Positions 41,269 to 51,454 of a stretch of DNA of 64,000 nucleotides are shown here, piece by piece. The DNA is taken from positions 1-64,000 of the forward strand of contig CAZTTH010000013.1 of NCBI GenBank assembly GCA_964615975.1. Reading direction: 5' to 3'. Source of the stretch: CAZTTH01 sp964615975. GTDB lineage: Bacteria > Verrucomicrobiota > Lentisphaeria > JABSQK01 > JAJFLO01. Positions within the stretch are counted from its first letter, which is position 1; every line of letters starts with the position of its first letter. The position numbers and the translations under genes were made by a program. Below the pieces are notes generated by a model. It was not told where the DNA came from. It ran no database searches and was given only the letters and a program-made list of their open reading frames with translations.

Positions 41269-41299
41269 ATTTTCGAAATCCTGATGATTTCAAGTATAC
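41269..41299. repeat. solo arm of the 11097-type inverted-repeat element
   Basis: These 31 bases match 11230-11260 at 27 positions, sharing ATTTTCGAAA, CCTGATGAT and AGTATAC in the same order and spacing. They begin 5 bases after the NDH-2 stop codon. A 6-bp hairpin GAAATC-CTGAT-GATTTC (41275-41291) forms within it. No second arm is seen nearby. Confidence 0.6.
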
Positions 41300-41310
41300 A
41301 GCGGGATGGT

Positions 41311-41820
41311 TCAATCGACCTGTAATGATGGCAGCGAAAATGCCTGAGCATGCCAGCTTTGGCTGAAGGGGATTTCCCAATGGTTATTCCAGAGTTCGCC
41401 AACGGTTTGAATGAGATTATTGAAAACATGGGTGTCGGGAGTGATTTCCTCCTGGTCCAGGAGCTTTTGGAAGTTCTCACGGTCAACTACACGGACTTGA
41501 TCGCCGGCGCGGTAATAGACCAAATCGTGATTCAAACCATTGAGGTGATGGTGTTCCTTTAAGTTCTTGAAGATGCGGACACTGCCATCAATCGAGCATC
41601 CTGAAATACCGGTTGGGCAATTGCCGCACAACAACACAAACATCCGATGGCAAATGAGATAGTCGCCGGTGACTGTGGCGCCATGGCTCGTCCAATTGCG
41701 GGTGAAGTCATCCATGGTTTTTGCTATTAACGCTATCTCGGAGGTGCTCAACTCATGCTCAAAGCCATAAACCCACAGTCTCGTGTCAGCATGGAAAGAT
41801 GAAAATGGTTTATCTGTCAT
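41311..41820 (-). CDS. small conserved protein with GCSID motif
   Basis: A 169-aa soluble protein. TGISGCSIDGSVRIFKNL and the preceding CHRMFVLLC region match a small family known to me mainly from Bacteroidota, often mislabelled ABC transporter ATPase; no Walker motif is present. The N-terminal ADTRLWVYGFEHELSTSEI and an HGATVTGDYLI segment also fit. Function unknown. It converges on NDH-2, 46 bases apart. Confidence 0.75.
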   Translation of the reverse strand: MTDKPFSSFHADTRLWVYGFEHELSTSEIALIAKTMDDFTRNWTSHGATVTGDYLICHRMFVLLCGNCPTGISGCSIDGSVRIFKNLKEHHHLNGLNHDLVYYRAGDQVRVVDRENFQKLLDQEEITPDTHVFNNLIQTVGELWNNHWEIPFSQSWHAQAFSLPSLQVD

Positions 41821-41967
41821 CGATGATTTTCCTTGATTTATAATATGAATAGAAATTAAATAGCGGGGAGTTTTCGCTCGAATCTATGAAATAATTGGAG
41901 ACTTGGATTTATGGCCATTCAACGATTATTGAATATAGCTCAATTCAATTAATATTCTCTATTTTGT

Positions 41968-42642
41968 ATGAATGTAATTCCCCTGCATGATTGGAATATA
42001 ACCCCGGCAGCCGCACGCCGGTTACAAACAGAACTCGCAACCAGAGTTTCTCAATTATGGCAAGAACGGAAAATCACGACGGTTGCCGGTATCGATACTG
42101 CCTTCGCTGGTGATGTTGGTTGTGCTGCCATTACGATTCTCTCGTATCCGGATTTGGCGATAATCGAACAGGCGACGGCAAAAGCTCCTGTTCCCATGCC
42201 CTATATTCCGGGACTGCTATCCTTTCGCGAAGTTCCGATTATTGTCAAGGCATTGGCGAAATTACAGCATGAACCGGACGTGATACTTGTCGATGGCCAG
42301 GGACGCCTGCATCCACGGCGATTTGGCATTGCCTGTCATGTGGGGGTTATTCTCGATCTACCCACCATTGGCTGCGCCAAAAGTTTGCTCTGTGGCGCTT
42401 ATAAACCTCCCGATCTTGAGAAGGGCTCCTGCTCGCCAGTCCATCATCGTGGCGAGTGCATCGGAGCAGCCGTGCGAAGTCGTGTCAAGGTGAAGGAAAT
42501 TCTCGTTTCCGTCGGGCATCGAATGAGCCTGGATGCTGCCGTGAGGTTGACCTTGTCGGTAACGACTCGTTATCGACTTCCCGAACCGATTCGCCATGCC
42601 GACCGGCTTTCAAGACTGGCAAAGCAACAACCGGATGAATAA
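41968..42642 (+). CDS. nfi: endonuclease V (deoxyinosine 3' endonuclease)
   Basis: A 224-aa repair nuclease that cuts DNA at the second phosphodiester 3' to deoxyinosine. Catalytic acids are D43 (VAGIDTAF), E88 in YIPGLLSFRE and D109 in LVDGQGRLHPRRFG; the YIPGLLSFRE loop contains the strand-separating PYIP wedge. Length is normal. It stands alone, divergent from the GCSID gene. Confidence 0.95.
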   Translation: MNVIPLHDWNITPAAARRLQTELATRVSQLWQERKITTVAGIDTAFAGDVGCAAITILSYPDLAIIEQATAKAPVPMPYIPGLLSFREVPIIVKALAKLQHEPDVILVDGQGRLHPRRFGIACHVGVILDLPTIGCAKSLLCGAYKPPDLEKGSCSPVHHRGECIGAAVRSRVKVKEILVSVGHRMSLDAAVRLTLSVTTRYRLPEPIRHADRLSRLAKQQPDE

Positions 42643-43021
42643 ATCGGTTAGTATGGATGAGGAAAAATTATGTGGTCAGGTTGCTTATTTTGGGAGTTTG
42701 ACAGAGGGAATACTGATGAGCCAAAACCAAATCGACAGGAATACCGACAACACATAATACTGGCAGCATACATCCATGAAAATGATTAAGGAGTTCAGCG
42801 GCGCCAGATAAAAATTTCATCTTTTCTCATCCTGCCCACGTTGAAAATCTCGACTCAAAGTCATCTCCAGTCATTGTAAAATTTCCGGTAATCCACTATT
42901 CTTATCACTTCTTAACGGTGGTGTGCACTTCAAAATTAACCTGAATGTTGCCGAGATTTTGAGTACTCAAACAGCGTTATTGGAACGCGAGCAGATAATT
43001 TTTTAAGGATGAAGAGCGAAT
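42643..43021. other. 379-bp intergenic region with a 9-bp inverted repeat
   Basis: No gene found. AAAATCTCG (42844-42852) is inverted as CGAGATTTT (42952-42960), 99 bases apart. The promoter of the stress-protein operon should be here; the ribosome site AAGGATGAAGAG precedes the ATG at 43022. Confidence 0.4.
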
Positions 43022-44266
43022 ATGAAATCGATCAAGCGAATTTTACTGGCATATGATTATGATATCACAACGGAACCGGCATTACGTAAAGCGGAATATC
43101 TGGCCAAGCAGTTTAACAGCGAATTGATTTTGGTACATGCCGTCGAACATATCCCGTATCATTACGGGTTGAATTATTGGCATGTCATCTATGATGAAAT
43201 CAAACCACGCATGGAAGCAGTGTGCGCGTCCCTTGCCGAACGCGGGGTAAACGTCCAGAAACCGGTGATCCTGGAGGGCCGCCCCTATGATGTCATTGCC
43301 TCCACGGCCACGGTCATGGATGTCAACCTTATCGTCATCGGCGCCGGGAAAATCAGCCGCCTGGACACCTTTGTGGGGACTACCGCGGGTAAAATCGTGC
43401 GCAACGCGCTCCATCCAGTCTGCCTGGTGCATCCGGCCGAGAAGAAACCGGAAATTGAACGAATATTATGTTCGGTCGACTTCTCGTTGGCATCCAACCA
43501 GGTGATGGCTGCCGCCATTCACATGGCACGAACTCTGCACGCTCAATTGGACATTCTCCATGTGGCGCCCAAATCAAAACCGTACCCGGGATTGGATAAT
43601 CTGCCAGTAAAAGTTATCGATTTGGAAATCGGCATTGAATCGCAAGAACAAACTGACACCAACGACCCTGATTTGGAAAATCAAATGCAATTAAAGGTCG
43701 ATAAACTGTTTGCAGATTATCTGCGCAAGTTCGACTTGACCGAGGTGAAATACACCAAAATGCTGCGCCAGGGAGAACCCAACAAGGAAATCATTCTGAC
43801 ATCCAAAAAGAAGCGTTATGACCTCCTGCTTGTCGGTACGGTTGGTCAAAACGCGATTTCCCGTATTTTGGTGGGCAATACAACTGAAAAGATCCTGCGT
43901 AAACTTCCCTGTTCATTGATGACCGTCAGGTATCAAAACCTGTTTCGGGTCTTGAATGAAATCGATAATATCGGCGCGGGCACGGAATCTCAACTATCGG
44001 AGGAATCGCACCTGCAGGAATTGTCCGCTTTTATTGAAAGGCATTATCAGAAAGGAAAAGAGTATGTTGCCTCCGGCCGCTATCAGGAAGCGATCAAGGA
44101 ATTTCATCGCTGCATCAATAAGGATCCTCATTTTTACGCGGCATTCGATGAGATTGCTCATTGCTATCAACAAGCAGGTGATGGCGATAAAGCGCGTCAT
44201 TACACAGAGCAGGCCAAAAACCATCGTCGCTTTCTCTTAAACCTGCAGGCACGGACCAAGGAATAG
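43022..44266 (+). CDS. tandem universal stress protein with C-terminal TPR
   Basis: A 414-aa cytoplasmic protein. Two UspA domains in tandem (about 1-140 and 145-305): the first has VIGAGKISRLDTFVGTTAGKIVR, the second LLVGTVGQNAISRILVGNTTEKILR; in both the Gly-rich loop typical of ATP-binding UspA (G2xG9xG[ST]) is recognisable but degenerate in domain 1. The tail (about 335-405) is a pair of tetratricopeptide repeats (YASGRYQEAIKEFHRCINKD-like). The USP-TPR fusion suggests a stress-responsive scaffold. It is followed after 13 bases by the zinc-ribbon MotA/ExbB gene, so the two are probably co-transcribed. Confidence 0.85.
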   Translation: MKSIKRILLAYDYDITTEPALRKAEYLAKQFNSELILVHAVEHIPYHYGLNYWHVIYDEIKPRMEAVCASLAERGVNVQKPVILEGRPYDVIASTATVMDVNLIVIGAGKISRLDTFVGTTAGKIVRNALHPVCLVHPAEKKPEIERILCSVDFSLASNQVMAAAIHMARTLHAQLDILHVAPKSKPYPGLDNLPVKVIDLEIGIESQEQTDTNDPDLENQMQLKVDKLFADYLRKFDLTEVKYTKMLRQGEPNKEIILTSKKKRYDLLLVGTVGQNAISRILVGNTTEKILRKLPCSLMTVRYQNLFRVLNEIDNIGAGTESQLSEESHLQELSAFIERHYQKGKEYVASGRYQEAIKEFHRCINKDPHFYAAFDEIAHCYQQAGDGDKARHYTEQAKNHRRFLLNLQARTKE

Positions 44267-44279
44267 GAAGGTAGTAAAC

Positions 44280-45362
44280 ATGAACAGGTGTCCAGAATGC
44301 CGAACGGCATATCCCGATGATTTTGTGCGTTGTCCTTATTGTCATGCCTACACTCTGGATGCCACCCCCTGGAAAACTGAACGGCATTTATTTGCGCTGA
44401 TCGCCGCGGTGTTGCTCTGGTTATGCCTGTATCTGCTGACCTTGAAGGTGGAAATACCATTCGAAAATGTTATCAAGGATGGCATTTCACAAACCATCGT
44501 GTTCGTTGGTTTCTACAGCTTTTTCCTGATCCTCCTGAAGATGGGGGTTGTCGGGCGTCAGATTATAGCATATCGCCTGATCCGCAGCCTGTGTAGCGAT
44601 GATCCTCCGCTCAAGCCCGAACTGCTCGAACGGGTTCGGGAAAAACTCAAACAAAATGGGATCATCGCCTACAATACCACGATTGGCTATCAGAGACTTG
44701 CCTGGTTGGTCGCGGTATTAGAAGCCGAAGAGCAAGTCCAATCACGACTTCTCGAAGCCTTCAAGCAGCATGGAGAAAACGATTGGGACGCTTTGGATAA
44801 CGCCTTTGCCACGATTCAATTCATCATCTGGTTGTTACCTACTGTCGGCTTTCTCGGAACAGTATATGGCATGACCACTGCCCTGCAATCTTTTTCCACT
44901 GTGGTCGCGAAAGGCAGCGATCTGGGCTTTTCCGCCGGGTTGACAGAAACCGCACAAGGATTGGGGGTGGCATTTCATACCACCCTGGTGGGATTGGTGG
45001 CGGTAATCCCAATTTTAGCCCTCACCACCCTGGTGCGCCAACGGGCCCAAAGTCTGCTCGAACAACAAAACAAATTCTTCCTGCGCCTGATCGCCCGCGA
45101 ATTCAGTGCCATCACCCCGGTGGCAGAGAATACCGATAATGATACCGGGACGCCGCTGCAGAACCCGATTAATTCTCCTTCCAATTCGACGCCCCATCCC
45201 GAACTCGGTTCTGAATCTGAAAACAATTACGAGAACGATAATGATGCAGCGGCTGATGCCGATCGCGATGAGTTAACCGATGCAGTTACTCATGACCAGC
45301 ATGAATCCAATCCAGATGGACCGGATAGGCTTGCCCGTGATCCCCATAATCGGGAGGTATGA
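44280..45362 (+). CDS. MotA/TolQ/ExbB-family proton channel with N-terminal zinc ribbon
   Basis: A 360-aa membrane protein. An N-terminal zinc ribbon (C4, C7, C18, C21) is followed by membrane helices at about 35-57 and 68-88, a long cytoplasmic loop, and two more helices within about 185-255 carrying the MotA/TolQ/ExbB signature (LLPTVGFLGTVYGMTTAL and GLGVAFHTTLVGLVAVIPI). The tail after 280 is disordered, acidic and rich in Asn/Asp. Such channels normally pair with an ExbD/TolR or MotB partner; none is encoded nearby. The preceding gene is a USP-TPR protein in the same operon. Confidence 0.8.
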   Translation: MNRCPECRTAYPDDFVRCPYCHAYTLDATPWKTERHLFALIAAVLLWLCLYLLTLKVEIPFENVIKDGISQTIVFVGFYSFFLILLKMGVVGRQIIAYRLIRSLCSDDPPLKPELLERVREKLKQNGIIAYNTTIGYQRLAWLVAVLEAEEQVQSRLLEAFKQHGENDWDALDNAFATIQFIIWLLPTVGFLGTVYGMTTALQSFSTVVAKGSDLGFSAGLTETAQGLGVAFHTTLVGLVAVIPILALTTLVRQRAQSLLEQQNKFFLRLIAREFSAITPVAENTDNDTGTPLQNPINSPSNSTPHPELGSESENNYENDNDAAADADRDELTDAVTHDQHESNPDGPDRLARDPHNREV

Positions 45363-45469
45363 ACAGAGTAACAATTATCATCCATGGTATTCCGGAAGTC
45401 ACGAACGACTACTCCTTCATGATTTGCATGGGGATCGAAAAGGCGCTTTAAGGTCAATATAAACTCTGC

Positions 45470-47608
45470 TCAGGTGGGCAGCTTGATAATAAATTCAGTG
45501 TATTGTCCGGGGACAGAATCATATTGAAACTGGCCTTTGTGAAGGTTGACTATAATGTCGTGACTGATCGACATGCCCAACCCGGTCCCCTTGCCAGCCG
45601 GTTTGGTAGTAAAAAAGGGAGTAAAGATTTTTTCGCGAACTTCGAGAGGAATACCGGGACCGTTATCGCGAATGCGAATTTCAACCTGGGATTCGTGATT
45701 GATGGTACTGACCTGGATGGACGGATTGAAGCTGTTTCCTGTCAACTGTCGTTTCTCAATCAATGCTTCGAACGCATTATTGAGAATGTTGATTATAACC
45801 TGTCCAAATTCTTGTGGATACATGTTGATATGCCCAATATCATCAGCATAATTCTTTTTAATGGGAATGGCATAACCGCGATGATCAAGATGTTTTCCAT
45901 GGAGCACGAGGTTGAGATATTCATCCAACAACGAATTCAGTTCCACCATTTGTTTCTCACTGGTCTTTTCACGGGAATGGGATAACATGCTTTTAATGAT
46001 GCTGTCTGCTCGCTTGCCATGATCTGTAATTTTACTGAGATTGACAGACAAATCAGCAATATGATCTTTAAGTACAACTAAATGGTCATTATTTAACTGC
46101 CCATTTTCCGGTGTCACCAATAACTGTTCGATCTCATTTACCGACCATTGCGACAGCTGGGAAAAGTTATTGATGAAATTGAGGGGATTCTTGATCTCAT
46201 GCGCGATCCCAGCAGTCAGGGTACCCAACGATGCCAGTTTCTCCTGGGTAACCATTTGCTTCTGCGCCTGGCGTAGCTCATCAATGGCTTTTTCAAGTTT
46301 TACTGTATTCGCTGATAATTCGCGGGTACGATCCGCTACTTTCGTTTCCAGATTCTGGTTGTATTCCAGTAACTGGTTATTTGCGCTTTTCAACTGTACC
46401 AAACTACATTGCAATCGGTTGTAAGCAAGACTGATTACGGCCAATACACCCGCTGAAAAACAACCGACAAGCGGTTCCAGCCAGGGAATCCAATGATTCA
46501 TCTGAAATAACTCCCAGGCAATTCCAGAAATCAGGAAGAGACCGAAGAGAAGCCCCAAGGTGGCGCGCACTGGTGAGTTGAAGCCAAACCCGATCCATCC
46601 TCCGACCAAACACCAGAGAATGATCCACAGGACTTCCGCCCATGGCGGCCAGATCACAAGCAGGGGGGCTCCGTTGATCGCGTGCCGGAGGATTTGATTC
46701 ACCACCAACGCATGCAACTCCACTCCGGTATGGTTGTAGCGCAAGGGAGTTTTATTCAAGTCTTTCAGACTTTCCGCAACGGCGCCGAAGATGACAATTT
46801 TGCCGTTAAAAACCTGTGGGGATATCTCTCCGTTCAGAAGTTTATGTATGGGCACAATAGTGAAACGTTCAGGACCAAGAAAGTCGAGGAAAAATTGATA
46901 GCCGCGATCATCCGCATTGACATACAATCCATCATTGGCTGAAAAAGGTGTCATCGTCGTCTTGCCGAGTTTCACATGCGAAGGGTTGGTCTCGGAAGGT
47001 ACCATGCGAATTTTCTCCCTGGCAAGATAATGGAGTGCCAAGCGGAGCGCCAGGGAATGATAAATGCGTTGGCCGTCGTCGGCGAATAACAGGGCTCGCC
47101 GCACCACATCATCAACATGGGAATCGATCGGGAAATCATTAAATCCGACTTGGTCCGGGTGATCGACCAGCACCCGGGGCGGGGATATGCCCTGACTGTC
47201 AATGCCGGCAATTTTACAAATTGCGATGATATTTGTATTGGCCAATAATACTCGATCCAACGCGGTCATTTCCGCACCGGAATAAGGGATGGGGATATCG
47301 CGGTAGAGATCGAGGCCGATAGACACGGGTTTTCCTGCGGTTATGGTGGTGAGGATGGCAGCCAGCCGGTCATCGGTCAAGGGCCAGGTTTGATCCGTAT
47401 GATGTTGCAGATCACTTTCGGTGATTCCCACAAGCATGATCCGATCATCAGGTGGTGCAAGCGGTTGCCGCCAGCGAATGCACTTATCATAGAGCATCAA
47501 ATCAAACGACTGAAACCATCCCCAATAATGACAAAGGATGACTAGGAATGCAGTCAAGACACCGGCGCCGATGCCAAAGAAAACAGTTGATTTGGATTGG
47601 TCTTCCAT
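45470..47608 (-). CDS. CHASE2-domain sensor histidine kinase
   Basis: A 712-aa membrane sensor. One N-terminal helix (8-27) leads to an extracytoplasmic CHASE2 domain (about 35-310), then three membrane helices (about 318-395), a coiled coil (405-455), HisKA with phospho-acceptor His470 ([16 protein letters not shown]) and a HATPase domain with N box [12 protein letters not shown]1 IRDNGPGIP and G2 [16 protein letters not shown]2 ligands are unknown. It lies 223 bases downstream of two receiver-Ser/Thr-kinase genes on the same strand, which have receiver domains it could phosphorylate. Confidence 0.92.
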   Translation of the reverse strand: MEDQSKSTVFFGIGAGVLTAFLVILCHYWGWFQSFDLMLYDKCIRWRQPLAPPDDRIMLVGITESDLQHHTDQTWPLTDDRLAAILTTITAGKPVSIGLDLYRDIPIPYSGAEMTALDRVLLANTNIIAICKIAGIDSQGISPPRVLVDHPDQVGFNDFPIDSHVDDVVRRALLFADDGQRIYHSLALRLALHYLAREKIRMVPSETNPSHVKLGKTTMTPFSANDGLYVNADDRGYQFFLDFLGPERFTIVPIHKLLNGEISPQVFNGKIVIFGAVAESLKDLNKTPLRYNHTGVELHALVVNQILRHAINGAPLLVIWPPWAEVLWIILWCLVGGWIGFGFNSPVRATLGLLFGLFLISGIAWELFQMNHWIPWLEPLVGCFSAGVLAVISLAYNRLQCSLVQLKSANNQLLEYNQNLETKVADRTRELSANTVKLEKAIDELRQAQKQMVTQEKLASLGTLTAGIAHEIKNPLNFINNFSQLSQWSVNEIEQLLVTPENGQLNNDHLVVLKDHIADLSVNLSKITDHGKRADSIIKSMLSHSREKTSEKQMVELNSLLDEYLNLVLHGKHLDHRGYAIPIKKNYADDIGHINMYPQEFGQVIINILNNAFEALIEKRQLTGNSFNPSIQVSTINHESQVEIRIRDNGPGIPLEVREKIFTPFFTTKPAGKGTGLGMSISHDIIVNLHKGQFQYDSVPGQYTEFIIKLPT

Positions 47609-47831
47609 AATAAGTAAGCATCAATATATACGGTTAAATCAGGAATGGACTGGCTATTATAGCATATTTGCCCCAGTCTCACAACTTTTTTGCCATGCGC
47701 TAAAACTACCATGAACAATGTTACCCCACCCGGAAAGCAATCACCATGATTCCGCTGTTGCAGGCAGGGAGAAAGGGAAAAGGTGTTGTATTGCGCAAGC
47801 GGGAGGATGAGGAGTATACACCATTAAATCG

Positions 47832-49064
47832 TTAATGGATTGAACTCAATTGTAGTAACGTCGATTCAATGGATTTGAGACTGGGGCGTTCATCCTTTTC
47901 CACTTTCATCATCTCTTCAATTAGATTCGAGAAGTTATCGCTCAATGTCGGATTTTGCTTTTTGATCGGGATGGATTTTTGAGAGAATCGATTCTTGAAA
48001 ATTTCCATGGGGGTACTTCCAGCATACGCATAACAATCGGTAACGCAGGTATAGAGCGTCGCGCCCAGGGAAAAAATATCCGCACGGGTATCCAATGGTT
48101 GATTTAATATCAGTTCCGGCGCCGCAAATAGCGGACTTCCGGAAAACATGCCCTCCGGGGTCAGGGTACAATCCTGCACCAATTTGGCCAGACCGAAATC
48201 AATCAGTTTTATATCACCGGTATCGAGGATCATGATATTTTGAGGTGTGATGTCGCGATGAACAATCGTATGGTCACTTAAATATTTCAGGGACTGGACG
48301 ATATGATACCCGATGGCAGCGGCCTTGAGCTCCCGAATCGGACCACGTTCATTGAGGATCTGACGCAATGATTTTCCCCGGGCGAATTCCATGGCTAAAA
48401 AATATTGGGAATGGCATTCACCAAAATGATGAAAACGAATAATATTGGGATGGTTGAGCTTGGACAATCCATACGCTTCGCGAAGGAAAAGCGGCAAAGG
48501 ATCCAAGCGGGAATTAATCGCAGCCTTGACTTCAAGAATTTTGACGGCGACTTCCAAGGGAGGAGTAGTGGTAATGTCCTCCGCTAGAAACACCCGGCTG
48601 AAACCGCCTGTCCCCAATTTTTTTAAAATTTTATATTTTCCCGCGAACACGCTGCCCTGGGGTAGTCCCAGTTCTTGTACTGAAGTATCCTGGCGTTTGC
48701 GAATAACCGCCGTGACTTTGGCCAGCAGCTCGGCTTTACGCGGCGGTTTGATCAGATACTCATCGGCGCCCGAAGTTATCGCATTTACAATCACTTCTTC
48801 GGATTCATATGAAGAACACATGATGATTGGCACATCAAATGCCTCAGCATGAGTGCGCAAATCCCGGCACACATCCAGCCCGTTTCGTCCCGGCATATCA
48901 ATATCGAGGATGATCAAATGGGCTGGAATGCTCTCATATTCAGGGATCACCTGTGTACCATCACTACAGAGGCGAACGTGATAACCGCGTGATGTCAATA
49001 TGGCATTATAAAGATTGCGCATCGCCTCATCGTCATCGGCGCATATGATTGATTCCGAGCTCAT
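47832..49064 (-). CDS. receiver-Ser/Thr kinase fusion, paralogue B
   Basis: A 410-aa cytoplasmic protein. Receiver domain 1-120: acidic pocket D10/D11, phospho-acceptor Asp54 (LIILDIDMPG) and Lys106 (YLIKPP). Kinase domain about 143-400: Gly loop GTGGFS (151-156), Lys175, HRD ending in catalytic Asp271, then TPQN in place of the usual KPxN, and DFG 289-291. The HRDxTPQN variant occurs in other bacterial kinases (myxobacterial PknB-like). The partner in the tandem has the same length and the same residue numbering. It lies 27 bases downstream of that gene. Confidence 0.9.
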   Translation of the reverse strand: MSSESIICADDDEAMRNLYNAILTSRGYHVRLCSDGTQVIPEYESIPAHLIILDIDMPGRNGLDVCRDLRTHAEAFDVPIIMCSSYESEEVIVNAITSGADEYLIKPPRKAELLAKVTAVIRKRQDTSVQELGLPQGSVFAGKYKILKKLGTGGFSRVFLAEDITTTPPLEVAVKILEVKAAINSRLDPLPLFLREAYGLSKLNHPNIIRFHHFGECHSQYFLAMEFARGKSLRQILNERGPIRELKAAAIGYHIVQSLKYLSDHTIVHRDITPQNIMILDTGDIKLIDFGLAKLVQDCTLTPEGMFSGSPLFAAPELILNQPLDTRADIFSLGATLYTCVTDCYAYAGSTPMEIFKNRFSQKSIPIKKQNPTLSDNFSNLIEEMMKVEKDERPSLKSIESTLLQLSSIH

Positions 49065-49091
49065 GAGAATAAATGGTAATTATACCTTTGA

Positions 49092-50324
49092 TCAGGATAA
49101 GGTCATTACAGTTAACAAGGCTTTTTCGATATTTTCCAAACTGGGTCTATCCTCTTTTTTTCGACTCATCATCGCATGGATAATGGTAGCAATGGAATTG
49201 CTTATGGAACCAGCCACCTCCTGGATGGGGATCGGTTCATGATGAATTCGGTAGGTAAAAATATCCTGGGGAGTCATGCCGGGAAAAGGGGTGTCATTAC
49301 TACAAATGACATACAAAGTCGCGCCCAGGGAAAAAATGTCCGCACGACAGTCGACGGGATGATTCATGATAAGCTCAGGCGCGGCATAAAGCGGACTGCC
49401 GGTAAATATCCCGGTTGGAGTCAACGCTAAATCCTGCATTGGTTTGGCCATGCCAAAATCGACGAGTTTTATCTCACCGGATTCAATCAACATGATGTTT
49501 TGCGGTGTGATATCACGATGTACAATATCTCGCTCACGGAGGTATTTCAGCACCTTGACCATTTCAAAACCGATTGCCGCCACATTTCCTTCATCCATCG
49601 CGCCGGTTTTATCAATGATCTGCCGCAATGATTCGCCATCCGCATATTCCATCGCCAGATAATGATGCGTTTGTGTGCGGCCAAAATCATAAAACTTGAT
49701 AATATTCGGATGGTTCAATTTTGATAACGCATAAGCCTCGCGGAGGAATATGGCAAGATAATCATCCGTATGCTTGGTCCAGGCATTCGTATCAAAAACT
49801 TTCAATGCGACTTCATGGGATGGCTCCGAGGAAATATCAACTGCCCGGTAAACCCGACTGAATCCGCCGAAACCAAGCTTGTCCTTGATCTGATATTTAC
49901 CGGCAATGAGATTACCCGAAGGTAAACCTAATTCCTTGGTTGCGGATTCGCTGCGTTTGCGAATAGCGCTGATCATCTTGGCCATAAGTTCAGCCGGCTT
50001 GGGGGGCTTGATGATGTAATCGTCCGCGCCCGCGGACAAGGCATCGATGATCACCTCCTCGGATTCATGACTTGAACAAATGATAATGGGAACATCATGA
50101 GCCACGGGATGTTGGCGCAATTGGCGGCAGGTCTCGAGTCCACCCAACATGGGCATATCCAAATCCAAAAAAATCAAATCAGCGGATTGACGTTCGTACG
50201 CGCTGATCACCTCGGCGCCATCGGTCAACGTGCGAACCTTGTGTTTTCTGCTGGATAATACCTGGCTAAAGAAACTCCGCATATGGGAGTCGTCATCCGC
50301 ACAAATAATCGAATAAGAATCCAT
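49092..50324 (-). CDS. receiver-Ser/Thr kinase fusion, paralogue A
   Basis: A 410-aa protein, same length and architecture as its neighbour: phospho-acceptor Asp54 (LIFLDLDMPM), Lys106, Lys175, catalytic Asp271 in HRDITPQN, DFG 289-291. The two proteins align without length change, but many exposed residues differ (for example the loop 161-195), so the duplication is not recent. It is first in the run followed by paralogue B and then the CHASE2 histidine kinase. Confidence 0.9.
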   Translation of the reverse strand: MDSYSIICADDDSHMRSFFSQVLSSRKHKVRTLTDGAEVISAYERQSADLIFLDLDMPMLGGLETCRQLRQHPVAHDVPIIICSSHESEEVIIDALSAGADDYIIKPPKPAELMAKMISAIRKRSESATKELGLPSGNLIAGKYQIKDKLGFGGFSRVYRAVDISSEPSHEVALKVFDTNAWTKHTDDYLAIFLREAYALSKLNHPNIIKFYDFGRTQTHHYLAMEYADGESLRQIIDKTGAMDEGNVAAIGFEMVKVLKYLRERDIVHRDITPQNIMLIESGEIKLVDFGMAKPMQDLALTPTGIFTGSPLYAAPELIMNHPVDCRADIFSLGATLYVICSNDTPFPGMTPQDIFTYRIHHEPIPIQEVAGSISNSIATIIHAMMSRKKEDRPSLENIEKALLTVMTLS

Positions 50325-50421
50325 AATGAGTGATCTCTGTTATTTAATCACAATTTGAATATTATTTCCCAAGTTCTCCATTCATAGAATACCTTGGGAA
50401 ACGGACTACACAACTATCAGT

Positions 50422-51375
50422 TCAGTTCCCGTCACGTAATAAGGAATAAAGGATGCCGGTAAATTGGGGTGTGGTGAGAAAACCCTTACCCCACTTGTCG
50501 TCAAGTTCCTGCAAGGGATTTTCCGCTATAACTTCGGACTTGCTTTTATTGGCGCTGATCAGGGCTTTAATTCGTCCGCGCGCGCGCAACAGCATATCGC
50601 GCGCATCTTCGAGATCGAATCGTCCTGCCAATGGGCCATGGCCGGGGATGATCTTGGTCTGACTATTTACCATATTATTGAGGGTAAAATCAAGCGCCTC
50701 CACCATGCCATCGACCGAGCCATCACTGCTTTGATCGATAAAGGGATACATGCCATTAAAAAAAATATCGCCCATATGCACCACATTCGCCAGCGGAAAA
50801 TAAATTATCACGTCACTGTCCGTATGTGCGGATTTCTTGAAGTGCATGGCCTTTATTTCCTGCGCATTCAAGTAAAAACGCAAATCATCCGCAAAGGTAA
50901 TGATCGGCAGGGCCTGATGCGGCAGGGCGGGAAAGTTCTTATCAAACGCAGTGACAAATTGTTCGGCGCTCAATCGTTTCCTGGTATTTTCATGGGCAAT
51001 CAGAAGAATCCCAGACGCTCCAAACGATTCGTTGCCCCCGGTATGATCATGATGCCAATGCGTGTTGATGATGAAACGAATGGGTTTGGGGGAGATCGCC
51101 GTGACCGCCGCGCGAACTTTTTCTGACATGGGAGCAAATTTGCTGTCGATCATAAAAATCCCATCTTCACCCGCACAAACACCGATATTGCCGCCCGGAC
51201 CGGACAACATATAAATACCATCCGAAACCTCATGGGTCATGATTTCGGCCTTCGCGAAATCAATCTGGGGCAATTCTGCTTTTTCTTCGCCTCCAGCCAC
51301 CCCATCCTGAAGCGGGCAAACCATGATAAGGCTTAATGTCATTAGTGTACTTAACCAACCAAAGCGATTTTTCAC
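50422..51375 (-). CDS. exported metallo-beta-lactamase-fold hydrolase
   Basis: A 317-aa periplasmic protein with a signal peptide (core LSTLMTLSLIMVC). The zinc motif is HWHHDH (H106, H108, D110, H111), with a later His in KKSAHTDSD and GD in VVHMGDIFF plus H in IPGHGPL. The pattern fits cyclase-like or class B-type secreted MBL-fold hydrolases; a role in beta-lactam resistance is not shown. It is transcribed divergently from nothing nearby and lies 79 bases downstream of queC. Confidence 0.85.
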   Translation of the reverse strand: MKNRFGWLSTLMTLSLIMVCPLQDGVAGGEEKAELPQIDFAKAEIMTHEVSDGIYMLSGPGGNIGVCAGEDGIFMIDSKFAPMSEKVRAAVTAISPKPIRFIINTHWHHDHTGGNESFGASGILLIAHENTRKRLSAEQFVTAFDKNFPALPHQALPIITFADDLRFYLNAQEIKAMHFKKSAHTDSDVIIYFPLANVVHMGDIFFNGMYPFIDQSSDGSVDGMVEALDFTLNNMVNSQTKIIPGHGPLAGRFDLEDARDMLLRARGRIKALISANKSKSEVIAENPLQELDDKWGKGFLTTPQFTGILYSLLRDGN

Positions 51376-51454
51376 TGCTATAATCTCCTTATATTTAATT
51401 ATGTAAAGGTTATCAATAGTTATTTGTGATTAGATCATCGCATGATGCCAATAA

